The notes beneath the pieces were generated by a model. That model did no database searches and was not told the origin of the DNA. It worked only from the letters and a program-made list of their open reading frames with translations. Positions 27,767 to 35,987 of a DNA stretch of 64,000 bases are shown here, piece by piece. Made by a program: the position numbers and the translations under genes. Origin of the DNA: Peptoniphilus sp. GNH (lineage in GTDB: Bacteria; Bacillota; Clostridia; Tissierellales; Peptoniphilaceae); contig CP089931.1 in NCBI GenBank assembly GCA_021307325.1, positions 1,140,979 to 1,204,978 of the forward strand, given 5' to 3'. Position 1 is the first letter of the stretch, and each line of letters starts with the position of its first letter.

Positions 27767-29578
27767 TTACAATTCATTTATATTGTCAGTTATGGACATC
27801 TTATTAATTCTTTTAATAGGTTTATATGTTGAAATGATTACTGAAGTCAATATAAAACCTATCGAAATTATTACCGGCAAAATTGGAAACTGCCAAATGG
27901 CATAGGAAAAATGATTTTCTATCAATTTTGTAAATATAATTTTATTCAGCAAAACACCACCAATAATCCCTATAAAACAGCCAAAGAAACCATAGGTTGC
28001 TGATTCTACTTTAATCATTCTCTTAATTTGAAGCTTATCCATACCGACTGCACGCATCATTCCATATTGTTTTATTTTTGATGATACGCTTATGGATATG
28101 CTGTTGATACTATTTAATAGACTTACAAGACCGATAATCGCTATGAAACCATATACAAAAAACATAAATGCCATATATGTTCCTGTTGTCTTTTGTTCTC
28201 TACGATCATTTATTGTATTCTTGTTCCCCATAATCTTTTGAACTTCATTTATACTTTCATTTGAAAAATTCTCATCAGTCTGTAACATGACTAAGTTATA
28301 TCCATTTTCATTTGTTATCTGTTTGAATGTTTCATTTGAAGTTATTATTGTAGTTTTACCTCCAGTTTCACCATCGCTAGTAAATGGATCGTATTTCAAT
28401 AGTCCAGCTATTTCAAAATCTTCTCCTTTAATTTTTATTTTATCTCCAATTTTATTATTGCTATCTCTATCCCAAGTAGATAAAACATAATGGCTATTGC
28501 CAAATACATTCGATAAATCACTTTTTCTCTTTAGGGCTTTATCTTTTTTTAGACTTTTTAAATCAAAATCATCATATGAGATAATATCTATTTTTTCTCT
28601 ACGGTTAGATTCAGATTCTAAAATTGCATTTACATCAAAAGCGCTTCTTCTACCATATACATTTTTTACTCCATCTACTTCTTTTAATTTATTCAACAAA
28701 TTTGGATCAATATTATTTGAAATATCCTTACTTGTAATCTCTATATCTGCTCTGGCAGAAGATTGTGGCATTATATAATTTACAAATTGTCCGAAAACTA
28801 TAAATGTTAGAAACAAGATAATACTTAATGCAAAGGAAGCTGACATTAGAAATAAATTCTTTTTATTTTCTATAGCATGATTTATTCCTAGTGATTTTTC
28901 AATATGAAAGAATCTATTATATACTAATTGTTTATTTCCTATATTAGATTCTGTATTTCCAAAAAGAGCCGCAATTGGAGAAATCTTAGAGGCTTCTTTC
29001 GCAGGTATTTGTGCGGCAATTAAAACACTTGCAAGTCCTACCAGAACACCTGCTAGAATACCAGTTACACTTATTGTAAAAATAGGTATGTTAGAAAATT
29101 CTTCCCCAACTATATATCTTAGTCCACCACAAAGAATCCAAGTTGAAACAACACCTATTAACGTACCAATAGGAATAGCTGTTTTGCACCAATTTAGTGA
29201 CTCTAACCTTACAAACTTTTTAATCTGACCTTTGCTCATCCCAAGAGAGCGCATCATCCCAAAAAACTTAGTTCTTTGAGCAACACTATTATTAATACTT
29301 CCAGAAATCATTAAAGCACCAGCTACAAGTATCAAAATAAATAATAACATAACTACAGGAATTAAAGTTTGCCCCAAGTTACTTTTTAATACATCGTTGA
29401 AACTAAAACCAGTATGCTTTAACTTCAATCTATCAATTTCCATTCGTAAGCCAATTTCAGCCATACTAAAAATTGCTGTTACCAAAAATACTGAAATAGC
29501 TATGCACATTATAGTTAAATGATTCTGTTTTTTACGAATTTTAGCTGATATTGGAATTAAACTAAGATAACTTTTCAT
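27767..29578 (-). CDS. FtsX-type ABC permease, BceB/antimicrobial-peptide resistance family
   Basis: About 603 residues. One N-terminal helix, a first FtsX core (GMMRSLGMSKGQIKKFVRLE), an ABC-permease middle part with helices near 180-220 and 265-290, a soluble extracytoplasmic domain of about 200 residues (residues 290-480), and a second FtsX core (GMMRAVGMDKLQIKRMIKVE) with three final helices. This is the layout of Bce-like detoxification permeases. ATG 29578 has GGAAGTG upstream and overlaps the ATPase gene by 17 bases. It probably also acts as the sensor for the associated intramembrane kinase, as known for BceAB-BceS; here that is inferred. Confidence 0.85.
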   Translation of the reverse strand: MKSYLSLIPISAKIRKKQNHLTIMCIAISVFLVTAIFSMAEIGLRMEIDRLKLKHTGFSFNDVLKSNLGQTLIPVVMLLFILILVAGALMISGSINNSVAQRTKFFGMMRSLGMSKGQIKKFVRLESLNWCKTAIPIGTLIGVVSTWILCGGLRYIVGEEFSNIPIFTISVTGILAGVLVGLASVLIAAQIPAKEASKISPIAALFGNTESNIGNKQLVYNRFFHIEKSLGINHAIENKKNLFLMSASFALSIILFLTFIVFGQFVNYIMPQSSARADIEITSKDISNNIDPNLLNKLKEVDGVKNVYGRRSAFDVNAILESESNRREKIDIISYDDFDLKSLKKDKALKRKSDLSNVFGNSHYVLSTWDRDSNNKIGDKIKIKGEDFEIAGLLKYDPFTSDGETGGKTTIITSNETFKQITNENGYNLVMLQTDENFSNESINEVQKIMGNKNTINDRREQKTTGTYMAFMFFVYGFIAIIGLVSLLNSINSISISVSSKIKQYGMMRAVGMDKLQIKRMIKVESATYGFFGCFIGIIGGVLLNKIIFTKLIENHFSYAIWQFPILPVIISIGFILTSVIISTYKPIKRINKMSITDNINEL

Positions 29579-30257
29579 TTGTAGCACTTCCATGATCAAA
29601 TAGTATTCCATCTGAAACTCTTAAAACTCTATCTGCTGCTTGAGCTATCGAACGGCTATGTGTAATCATAATTATAGTTTGTTCATATTTCTGTGAAGAT
29701 TCTTTTAGTAAACTGATAACCTCTGAACTGTTTTTAGAATCTAGGTTTCCCGTTGGTTCATCTGCTAGAATTAGAGAAGGCTTTGTTATAAGTGCTCTAC
29801 CGATAGCAACCCTCTGTTGCTGACCACCAGAAAGTTCACTTGGCAAGTGATTCTTTCTCTCTTGTAGTCCTAATATATTTAATAGTTCTTCAAGATATTT
29901 TTTATCTGGTTTCTTGTAATCCAATAAAACTGGAAAGATTATGTTTTGTTCCACAGTCAACTCTGGAATCAAATTAAATCCCTGAAAAATAAAACCTATA
30001 TTTCTGCGGCGAAATACTGTAAGCTCGCTATCTTTCATTGAAAACAAATCTTTATTATTAATAATAACTTTACCTTCAGTAGGAGTATCTAGCGCGCCTA
30101 TTATATTCAGTAGGGTACTTTTCCCAGAACCTGACTCTCCTACTATAGCTATATATTCTCCTTTATCTACAGAAAATTTAATATCTTTTAAAGCATGCAC
30201 TGCATTGTCGCCTTTTCCATATATTTTTGAAACAGATTTAACTTCTAATAAACTCAT
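29562..30257 (-). CDS. ABC transporter ATP-binding protein, BceA/MacB type
   Basis: About 231 residues. Walker A GESGSGKSTLLN, signature LSGGQQQRVAIGRAL, Walker B LILADEPTGNLDSKNS and the H-loop MITHSRSIA are the exact LolD/MacB/BceA pattern. ATG 30257 lies 4 bases after GAGGTG; the longer in-frame extension has no site. Drives the FtsX permease encoded downstream. Confidence 0.92.
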   Translation of the reverse strand: MSLLEVKSVSKIYGKGDNAVHALKDIKFSVDKGEYIAIVGESGSGKSTLLNIIGALDTPTEGKVIINNKDLFSMKDSELTVFRRRNIGFIFQGFNLIPELTVEQNIIFPVLLDYKKPDKKYLEELLNILGLQERKNHLPSELSGGQQQRVAIGRALITKPSLILADEPTGNLDSKNSSEVISLLKESSQKYEQTIIMITHSRSIAQAADRVLRVSDGILFDHGSATNEKLS

Positions 30258-30326
30258 AAAACACCTCGATCCTATTCTATTTATTAAAGAATAACACTCC
30301 ATTCCTACACTTAAATTACTAAAATC

Positions 30327-31367
30327 CTACAATTTTGTAGGATTTCTAAAAGTTAATATAAAAGTAGTCCCATAACCTAATTCACTAGAAACTTCAATTG
30401 TGCCACCATGTCCTTCGATGATAGACTTTGCTAAGGGTAGTCCTAAGCCTATCCCTTGTGAATCTGTTAAATGTCTACTTCTATAGAAACGCTTGAAAAT
30501 ATGATAAAGATCATCCTCATGTATACCAAAGCCATTATCAGTAATTTTAATTTGTAAAATCGACGAGAATTGCTCCCATTCAATTTTAATTACATCACCG
30601 CTTTCAGTATGGTCAAAAGCGTTTTTGACAATATTATTTATTGCTTCCAATAGCCAATCTCTATCACAAATAAGATTTATTTTTTCATCTCCAGAAACTT
30701 GTAGATGTTTTTTTTCACTTTTTGCACGGTATGTAAATCGGAGTTCTACATCTTTAATCATTGCATACACATTTTCATTCAATTTTTTAAGAACAATCAC
30801 ACCTGCATCAAACTTAGCTAACTTTAAAAGGTTTTGTATTAATGTATTCATTCGATTAAGCTCATGGTCTGACGCTTCACATAAAACTTTAATGGGATAA
30901 TCTTTATCAACTTCATTAAAAATAAGTTCATTATATATGTTTAAAGCTGCTAATGGTGTCTTTAATTGATGAGATATATCAGATATAGTGTCTTTTAGAA
31001 ATTTTTTCTCTTTAGATTCATTCTTGGCTCGGGCATTTAATATTGAAACCATCTGATTTATGGAATTAAATAACCTATAAATTGTCCCTTCTTTGTCAGA
31101 ATCAATCTGAGCATTATGATTGCCTTCAAGATACATATTGATTTGTGCTTCTGCATTTTCTATAATTTTTTCTTGGCGTTTTAAATAAAGATAAAATATA
31201 CCAGGTGTCAAAAAAATAAAAATAAGACTTATAAAAATTAAAGGAGTAGAAATAGTTTTGAATTCTTTCCAAGTAAATACTTGAATTGATAAGGCGAATA
31301 AGATATTCACTGTAAAGATATGTTTGAAATATCTTTTATTGTTTTCATCTGAAAATACTGACATCAT
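30327..31367 (-). CDS. Intramembrane-sensing histidine kinase (BceS-like)
   Basis: 346 residues. Two closely spaced N-terminal helices (residues 15-58) with almost no extracellular loop, the layout of BceS-type kinases that sense through their partner permease. Then the H-box DTISDISHQLKTPLAAL, N-box EAINNIVKNAFDHT, G1 DNGFGIH and G2 GIGLGLPLAKSIIEGHGG. GAGGT precedes the ATG. Forms one operon with the regulator upstream and ABC genes downstream. Confidence 0.9.
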   Translation of the reverse strand: MMSVFSDENNKRYFKHIFTVNILFALSIQVFTWKEFKTISTPLIFISLIFIFLTPGIFYLYLKRQEKIIENAEAQINMYLEGNHNAQIDSDKEGTIYRLFNSINQMVSILNARAKNESKEKKFLKDTISDISHQLKTPLAALNIYNELIFNEVDKDYPIKVLCEASDHELNRMNTLIQNLLKLAKFDAGVIVLKKLNENVYAMIKDVELRFTYRAKSEKKHLQVSGDEKINLICDRDWLLEAINNIVKNAFDHTESGDVIKIEWEQFSSILQIKITDNGFGIHEDDLYHIFKRFYRSRHLTDSQGIGLGLPLAKSIIEGHGGTIEVSSELGYGTTFILTFRNPTKL

Positions 31368-31375
31368 TGTTTACC

Positions 31376-32056
31376 TCAACAAGATATGTTCCACTTATAT
31401 CCCAGGCCTCTAATAGTTTGTATCATTTTGGGATGGCTAGGATTGTCTTCAATTTTCACTCTAAGTCTACGAATATATACAGTTACGGAATTATTGTCTA
31501 TATAATTATCATTAATATCCCATAATTTCTCTAAAATTTGATCTTTAGATAGGACAATATCAGGATTTTTCATAAATAAACAAAGCAGTTTATATTCACC
31601 ACTCGTTAGATCTAAAGCGTGACTATTTTTATAAGCAACACTTTTTGATAAATGAATTTTTATACCATTTGATTCGATATTTTGGTTATTATATTTTTCT
31701 GTTCTCCTAAGAAGTGCATTTATTCTTGAGATTAAAATACTCAATTTAAATGGCTTAGTTATATAGTCATCTCCACCAATTTCCAGACCCATAATTACGC
31801 TTGTTTCTTCGTCAGAGGCTGTTAGAAAAATAATAGGTACATCAGAGTTTTCTCTGACTTTTCTGCAAAATTCAAACCCTGATCCATCAGGAAGAGATAC
31901 ATCTAAAATTAATAATTCGTATTTGTTTTTTGACCATAAATCTAAAGCTTCGCTTATAGTTCTAGCTATATCAGCGTCAAACCCTTGCTTTTCAAAAGAA
32001 AATGACAACCCATAAATAAGGCTCTTGTCATCTTCTAATAGTAATATCTTGTTCAT
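31376..32056 (-). CDS. OmpR-family response regulator (BceR-like)
   Basis: About 226 residues. Receiver domain with LEDD near residue 8, phospho-acceptor in LLILDVSLPDGSG, switch lysine in TKPFKLSIL; winged-helix DNA-binding domain with NNSVTVYIRRLRVKIEDNP and GLGYKW at the end. ATG 32056 has AGGAG 7 bases upstream. First gene of the operon; it should activate the operon in response to peptide stress. Confidence 0.92.
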   Translation of the reverse strand: MNKILLLEDDKSLIYGLSFSFEKQGFDADIARTISEALDLWSKNKYELLILDVSLPDGSGFEFCRKVRENSDVPIIFLTASDEETSVIMGLEIGGDDYITKPFKLSILISRINALLRRTEKYNNQNIESNGIKIHLSKSVAYKNSHALDLTSGEYKLLCLFMKNPDIVLSKDQILEKLWDINDNYIDNNSVTVYIRRLRVKIEDNPSHPKMIQTIRGLGYKWNISC

Positions 32057-32176
32057 ATAAAATCTCCTAAAAATCATTTAATCTATGTTAGATTATACAT
32101 TATAAGTACAAAAATACACTCAATTTAGTTTAACACCATTGCCATTATAAGTAAAAACAGACCCTTTACGAATCTA

Positions 32177-32266
32177 CTACTTGTTGATATCAATTTCAAT
32201 CCTTGACTTAAAGATTACTTTCAGTTTTTCTTCTCCACTCTCCTTATAAATATCTATCCTGTCTAC
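32177..32266 (-). pseudogene. 3'-end remnant of a serine recombinase gene
   Basis: Thirty codons ([20 protein letters not shown]...IEIDINK and stop) match in pattern the last residues of the recombinase at 51226-52791 ([20 protein letters not shown]...). Nothing of the rest of the gene remains upstream. It lies between the regulator gene and the second att-like repeat, so it is probably what is left of the integrase of the element bearing the Bce-type operon. Confidence 0.65.
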
Positions 32267-32311
32267 ACACCCCTACGATTTTTACCATCGATATGTTCCT
32301 ACAAGGTATTT

Positions 32312-32379
<68 letters not shown>

Positions 32380-32391
32380 GAGCCTCTTATC

Positions 32392-32490
32392 TTATTTTCT
32401 TGACATCAAAACAACACTCTCAACATGGTTTGAGTGGTCAGTATGGATAAAATTTAATTTTTTAGGGAAGCCTCGTATGTGGGAATATAT
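32392..32490 (-). repeat. att-like repeat copy 2 with rlmD/rumA-like 3' end
   Basis: Minus strand: ATATTCCCACATACGAGGC, variable 30 bases, then FIHTDHSNHVESVVLMSRK and stop. Same layout and spacing as copies 1 and 3. It separates the Bce-type block from the AbiF block. The left part also spells DIFPHTR, the residues that precede HVE in RlmD. Confidence 0.7.
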
Positions 32491-32533
32491 CCATCTCTGA
32501 TTATACATCATAAAAAATTATTTCTTACAATCC

Positions 32534-32561
32534 TTGACTTTAAGTATAATTCTGCTACAAT
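32534..32561 (+). promoter_or_regulatory. Sigma-A promoter of the AbiF-associated RNA
   Basis: TTGACT (32534-32539), 16-base spacer, TACAAT (32556-32561). Transcription would start near 32568, just before the hairpin RNA and 50 bases before the AbiF start. Confidence 0.7.
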
Positions 32562-32566
32562 TTAGT

Positions 32567-32607
32567 TAAGGAACAAGCCCTTGCCATACGTGGCGGGGCG
32601 TTTTTTT
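32567..32607 (+). ncRNA. Small hairpin RNA upstream of AbiF
   Basis: Predicted transcript of about 40 nt: a short lead (AGTTAAGGAACAA), a GC-rich hairpin GCCC-TT-GCCA-TACG-TGGC-G-GGGC (32577-32599) and seven T. The hairpin plus T-run can end transcription before the AbiF gene. AbiF/Abi_2 proteins are reported to be preceded by a conserved non-coding RNA acting as antitoxin in an RNA toxin-antitoxin system related to Cas13 ancestry; assignment of this RNA to that class is from memory and position. Confidence 0.6.
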
Positions 32608-32620
32608 ATGAGGCGTGTAT

Positions 32621-33565
32621 ATGAGTAAACCGTTTAAAACTTATGATGAACAAATTGAAATACTCTCAAATAGAAGTTTAGACATTAATAATCCAGAATA
32701 TGCTAAAATTATTTTATCACAAGTTAATTATTATAACCTTATCAATGGCTATAAAACTCCATTTTTAGATAATACCTCTTCTAATGGGGAAGAAGATGTA
32801 TATAAATCTGGTAGTAGTTTTGAAGAAATTTATGCCCTTCATGAAATGGATCGTGAATTAAAAGAAGTGGTTTTTTCTTCTCTGCTCCGTTTTGAGAAAC
32901 TTCTAAAAACATCCTGTGCTTATCATTTTTCAGACTTACACAGAGATGGACTATATCCTTACTTACAAATTGAAAATTATTCTGCATCAAAGCATCAACT
33001 AAATTATGTTTTGAAAAATATAGGGACATTATCCAATGCCATAAGTAGAGAAAATAAAAATTCAAATGGCAAGAAACCTATTAAGCATTATATAAAAAAG
33101 CATGACCATATTCCTCTTTGGGTTCTTGTAAATTTCCTTACTTTAGGAAATATATCTTATTTTTATAATTCCCTAGATGAATCTCTTCAAAATAAAATTG
33201 CTAGAGATTTTGGTGAAAGATATAAAGAGAGTTACCAGTCTAAAGAAAAAATTAGTAAAACTGAACTTATAGACATAATTAAAATCTGTAATTTTTTCAG
33301 AAATGTTTGTGCCCATGATGAAGTCATGTATTCTTTCTCATTGAATAAAACTGGTCAAACCGCTATATTTGAAAAGTTTTTTGATGAGAATTATACTGGA
33401 AAAAATTTACATGATTTAATATTGGTCCTTAAACTAGTTATTCCCGAAAAAGAATACCAATCTTTAATCTCATCAATTAGCTCCATCAAAAATAAATATG
33501 AAGATAAATTTACTAGTATATCAATTGATGCCATATTTGCAATTTCAGGATTTCCTAATAAGTAG
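32621..33565 (+). CDS. AbiF/AbiD-family (Abi_2) abortive infection protein, HEPN RNase type
   Basis: 314 residues. Opens with the Abi_2 hallmark KPFKTYDEQIEILSNRSL and QVNYYNLINGYKTPF. The middle has LHEMDRELKEVVFSSLLRFEK, and the HEPN catalytic signature RxxxxH appears as RNVCAHDE near residue 230. ATG 32621 has GAGG 8 bases upstream; a GTG two codons earlier is possible. The protein is likely an RNA-cleaving toxin acting on phage infection, restrained by the upstream RNA. It is alone on the plus strand between two att-like landmarks and minus-strand genes. Confidence 0.85.
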   Translation: MSKPFKTYDEQIEILSNRSLDINNPEYAKIILSQVNYYNLINGYKTPFLDNTSSNGEEDVYKSGSSFEEIYALHEMDRELKEVVFSSLLRFEKLLKTSCAYHFSDLHRDGLYPYLQIENYSASKHQLNYVLKNIGTLSNAISRENKNSNGKKPIKHYIKKHDHIPLWVLVNFLTLGNISYFYNSLDESLQNKIARDFGERYKESYQSKEKISKTELIDIIKICNFFRNVCAHDEVMYSFSLNKTGQTAIFEKFFDENYTGKNLHDLILVLKLVIPEKEYQSLISSISSIKNKYEDKFTSISIDAIFAISGFPNK

Positions 33566-33590
33566 TTAAGTTAACTACTTATTTTTTATT
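33557..33590 (+). terminator. Terminator of AbiF
   Basis: A 13-base perfect inverted repeat AATAAGTAGTTAA / TTAACTACTTATT around one base, with a T-run. It overlaps the last codons and stop of AbiF. Confidence 0.8.
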
Positions 33591-33658
33591 TGATCACGAT
33601 TATCCTCAATTGCTTATGATAATATTATACCAATTATATTAAGTCTATTAAGTAAAAT

Positions 33659-33706
33659 CAAAAAAACCGACTTGGTCCGCATTATAATAAGAGGTGTGTC
33701 GGGTAC
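33659..33706 (-). terminator. Repeated terminator-like element, copy 1
   Basis: Minus strand: (A)CCCGAC near 33698-33704 pairs with GTCGGT (33666-33671) across a 26-base loop with GCGGACCAA, followed by six or more T. About 90% identical to 51144-51190, which follows the recombinase triplet. Here it lies after the broken HNH gene. Confidence 0.65.
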
Positions 33707-33732
33707 TATTACTCATATAATATATCGTTAAG

Positions 33733-34266
33733 TTATTTGCCAATTTTATACTTTGCTCTTAATTTTTTTATTGAGATTCTCATTAATCCAGCTATAGTGG
33801 CAGAATTCAAATATGCTTGACCAAAATGATGCGTAGCATATCCATCTATATCATCTACTAAAATTTCTTTAACTTACTTCTCAGTTAAATATTGATTAAA
33901 TATGGCAATATCATTTTTAAACTTACTTTTATAGATTCTATCGTATTCTTCCAACCCTAGGTTTATCAAAAATGTATCATAGTAACATTCCTTATATGCT
34001 CTTAACCAATCCCACATAATTTCAGGGTTATAAACATTAGGATTTTTTAAATGGTATCTTTTGCAAAGTAGCACATAATTCGATGGAATATCTTTACCAC
34101 CCAAGGATCTTGGAATTATATGACATCTCTCCAGACTTCTTTTTGATCCACATCTCCAACATCTTTCTAATGCTTCAGATGCATCGACTCTTAAGTTGCT
34201 TTCATCAACTCTAGAAAACCAGTACTCATATATATCTTCTTTCGTTGTTTTAATTTCTTTAGTCAT
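33733..34266 (-). pseudogene. HNH endonuclease gene with a premature stop
   Basis: The first 130 codons contain a zinc-finger HNH: ERCWRCGSKRSLERCHIIPR...SNYVLLCKRYHLKNP (CxxC, CHIIP, then C..YH). A TAA at 33874-33876 interrupts the frame after QYLTEK. The same frame then stays open for 46 more codons (VKEILVDDIDGYATHHFGQ...KLRAKYKIGK) to a second stop at 33733. The downstream part looks like real protein, so I read this as a nonsense mutation in a gene of 177 codons. The HNH core is intact, so the short product may still be active. It may be a defence or homing-type nuclease. Confidence 0.65.
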
Positions 34267-34452
34267 ATTTACTCTCCACTTATTTATATACTACTTTAAA
34301 TTCACCATTGTATTTCAAGTCGATTATTATTTCAACTTAATCTTGTAGAAATATATTAGTTCTTAAATCATTGCTTCTCTTGCTATGCTAAGTTTCACGT
34401 GATAAATTTTATTTTAGTCTATATATGTGGTGTCAATCAATATTTGTTGAGC

Positions 34453-35019
34453 TTATACTGTTAAGTCTAAATTTCTAGCTAAAACAACATCGCTTTCATC
34501 TTGATATATTGGTATGCAATTAATATCTAGTAATTCATTTATTAAGTATATTCTATCTGATTTGTTAATATCTAAAATCAAAGCCTTGGACATAAAAAGC
34601 AATGTCCCTGTACCTATTATTTGTAATTTCTCTATTGTTTTTACTAAAAAGTATTTAATAATTTGTATTTTACCATAAAAATCTTCCGCCTCATCTGCTA
34701 AATTAAATTCGTCTATTATAGCTACGGATCCTATTCCTCTAACTTCATTACAATAGGTATTATAAGCACTTGCTACATATTCTAAATCACCAGAAATACT
34801 ATCAGCTAATAATAACATATCTTCAATATTATAAATATTAAAAATATAAAAGCTTATACTAGCTATAAACTTTTTAACTTCTACCTCGTCTTGCCATAAA
34901 TATTCGAAAAAATCTATTCTTCCTAGCATAATATCATCATATTCACAATCAGACGTTAAAAAAATTTCAAAATCAATTATCTCATGCTTTTGAGAAAATT
35001 GATTGAATTGATATGTCAT
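34453..35019 (-). CDS. Unknown protein, second gene of a two-gene module
   Basis: 188 residues that I do not recognise. It is acidic with hydrophobic strands, and a central stretch GSVAIIDEFNLADEAEDFYG followed by a helix (IIKYFLVKTIEKLQIIGTG) and a strand (LLFMSKALIL) loosely recalls the strand-helix-strand order of GNAT folds, without the acetyl-CoA loop. It overlaps the upstream gene by 38 bases and has GGAGG before ATG 35019, so the two are translated together. Context (AbiF, HNH, recombinase) suggests a role in defence or addiction; this is inference only. Confidence 0.55.
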   Translation of the reverse strand: MTYQFNQFSQKHEIIDFEIFLTSDCEYDDIMLGRIDFFEYLWQDEVEVKKFIASISFYIFNIYNIEDMLLLADSISGDLEYVASAYNTYCNEVRGIGSVAIIDEFNLADEAEDFYGKIQIIKYFLVKTIEKLQIIGTGTLLFMSKALILDINKSDRIYLINELLDINCIPIYQDESDVVLARNLDLTV

Positions 35020-35809
35020 CTAAACCTCCATATTCTGGTAAAATCAATACTTTAATGTACTCAGCAATGATATCTTGATCAAGAATTTCTCCTTTAATAG
35101 CAATATGCCTTAAATCGTCTATATATTCAGATCCTTTTTCAAACTCTATTTCTTTCTGTAAATCAAATTTGTTTAACAAGTTTATTTTTTCTACATTTAT
35201 TGAGTTCTCTTTATAAAGATATGAAACAAATTTTGATTCTACAAAAGCTGTAACATACAAATGAGGAAAATACATATTGTTCTTTTCTTCTATAATATAT
35301 TCAAATAAAATTTTATTATTATCGCTAGTAATACTAATATATTCTGTAAATTGATTAAGAATATTAGCTGTATTTCCAATATAATTCCATATATATTCTG
35401 ATAAAGATAAGCAATCTTCAACTGAAGGTGGAGAATGATTTTCATGTTCTATAAGATTTCTAAGATTAAGATACTTATTTAATGTCAGTGTTTTTATAAT
35501 TTCAAAATATTCTAAATCCTCTAAAAAATCTTTGGTTTTCTTTTTAGAACTGTATTTTATATTGTCAATCCCTAAATTTTTTCTTAACTCCATTGACGTT
35601 ACATTAAAGGCTCTTTTTAGAGATAAGAATCCCTGGTTTAGCTTTTCTTTATTATCATTACAATTTAGTATAGTATTATTTGCTTCATTCCATATTTCAT
35701 AAGCACTATTTAACCCATAAATTTTACCAACATTTACAACCCTGCCAATAATACAATCTTCAATAATCTTTGAATCTATCCATACATTTTCTAAAAAATT
35801 GCCTTCCAT
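34982..35809 (-). CDS. Unknown protein with HEPN-like RxxxxH motif, first gene of a two-gene module
   Basis: 275 residues, mostly helical. Near residue 117 it has LNLRNLIEHENHSPPS, in which R-N-L-I-E-H fits the RxxxxH motif of HEPN ribonucleases and sits at a helix end as in that fold. The remainder (IIEEKNNMYFPHLYVTAF...) is strand-rich and not assigned. ATG 35809 follows AGGAAG by 5 bases; a GTG at 35815 overlaps that site. Overlap of 38 bases with the next gene suggests the products act as a pair, perhaps toxin and partner. No known family is claimed. Confidence 0.55.
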   Translation of the reverse strand: MEGNFLENVWIDSKIIEDCIIGRVVNVGKIYGLNSAYEIWNEANNTILNCNDNKEKLNQGFLSLKRAFNVTSMELRKNLGIDNIKYSSKKKTKDFLEDLEYFEIIKTLTLNKYLNLRNLIEHENHSPPSVEDCLSLSEYIWNYIGNTANILNQFTEYISITSDNNKILFEYIIEEKNNMYFPHLYVTAFVESKFVSYLYKENSINVEKINLLNKFDLQKEIEFEKGSEYIDDLRHIAIKGEILDQDIIAEYIKVLILPEYGGLDDISIQSIFSKA

Positions 35810-35987
35810 ATTCACTTCCTATAGTAATTTTTAAACTTTTTATTTTCTTTCCATCAAACACACACTCAGCAGTCGATTTCTGCCAATCGAAGCTCCCTAA
35901 TCGGTCGCTTCCCTTGGGAAATCTTTGCATGAGACCTGCCTCTACTTCTCAGCGTCGCTTCGCTCCTTGATAAGTACGGCTAGGGCT

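Noticed and set aside
33591-33732. tRNA or other small RNA near 33.7 kb
   Set aside because: The hairpin is explained as a terminator shared with 51.1 kb; no cloverleaf can be drawn.
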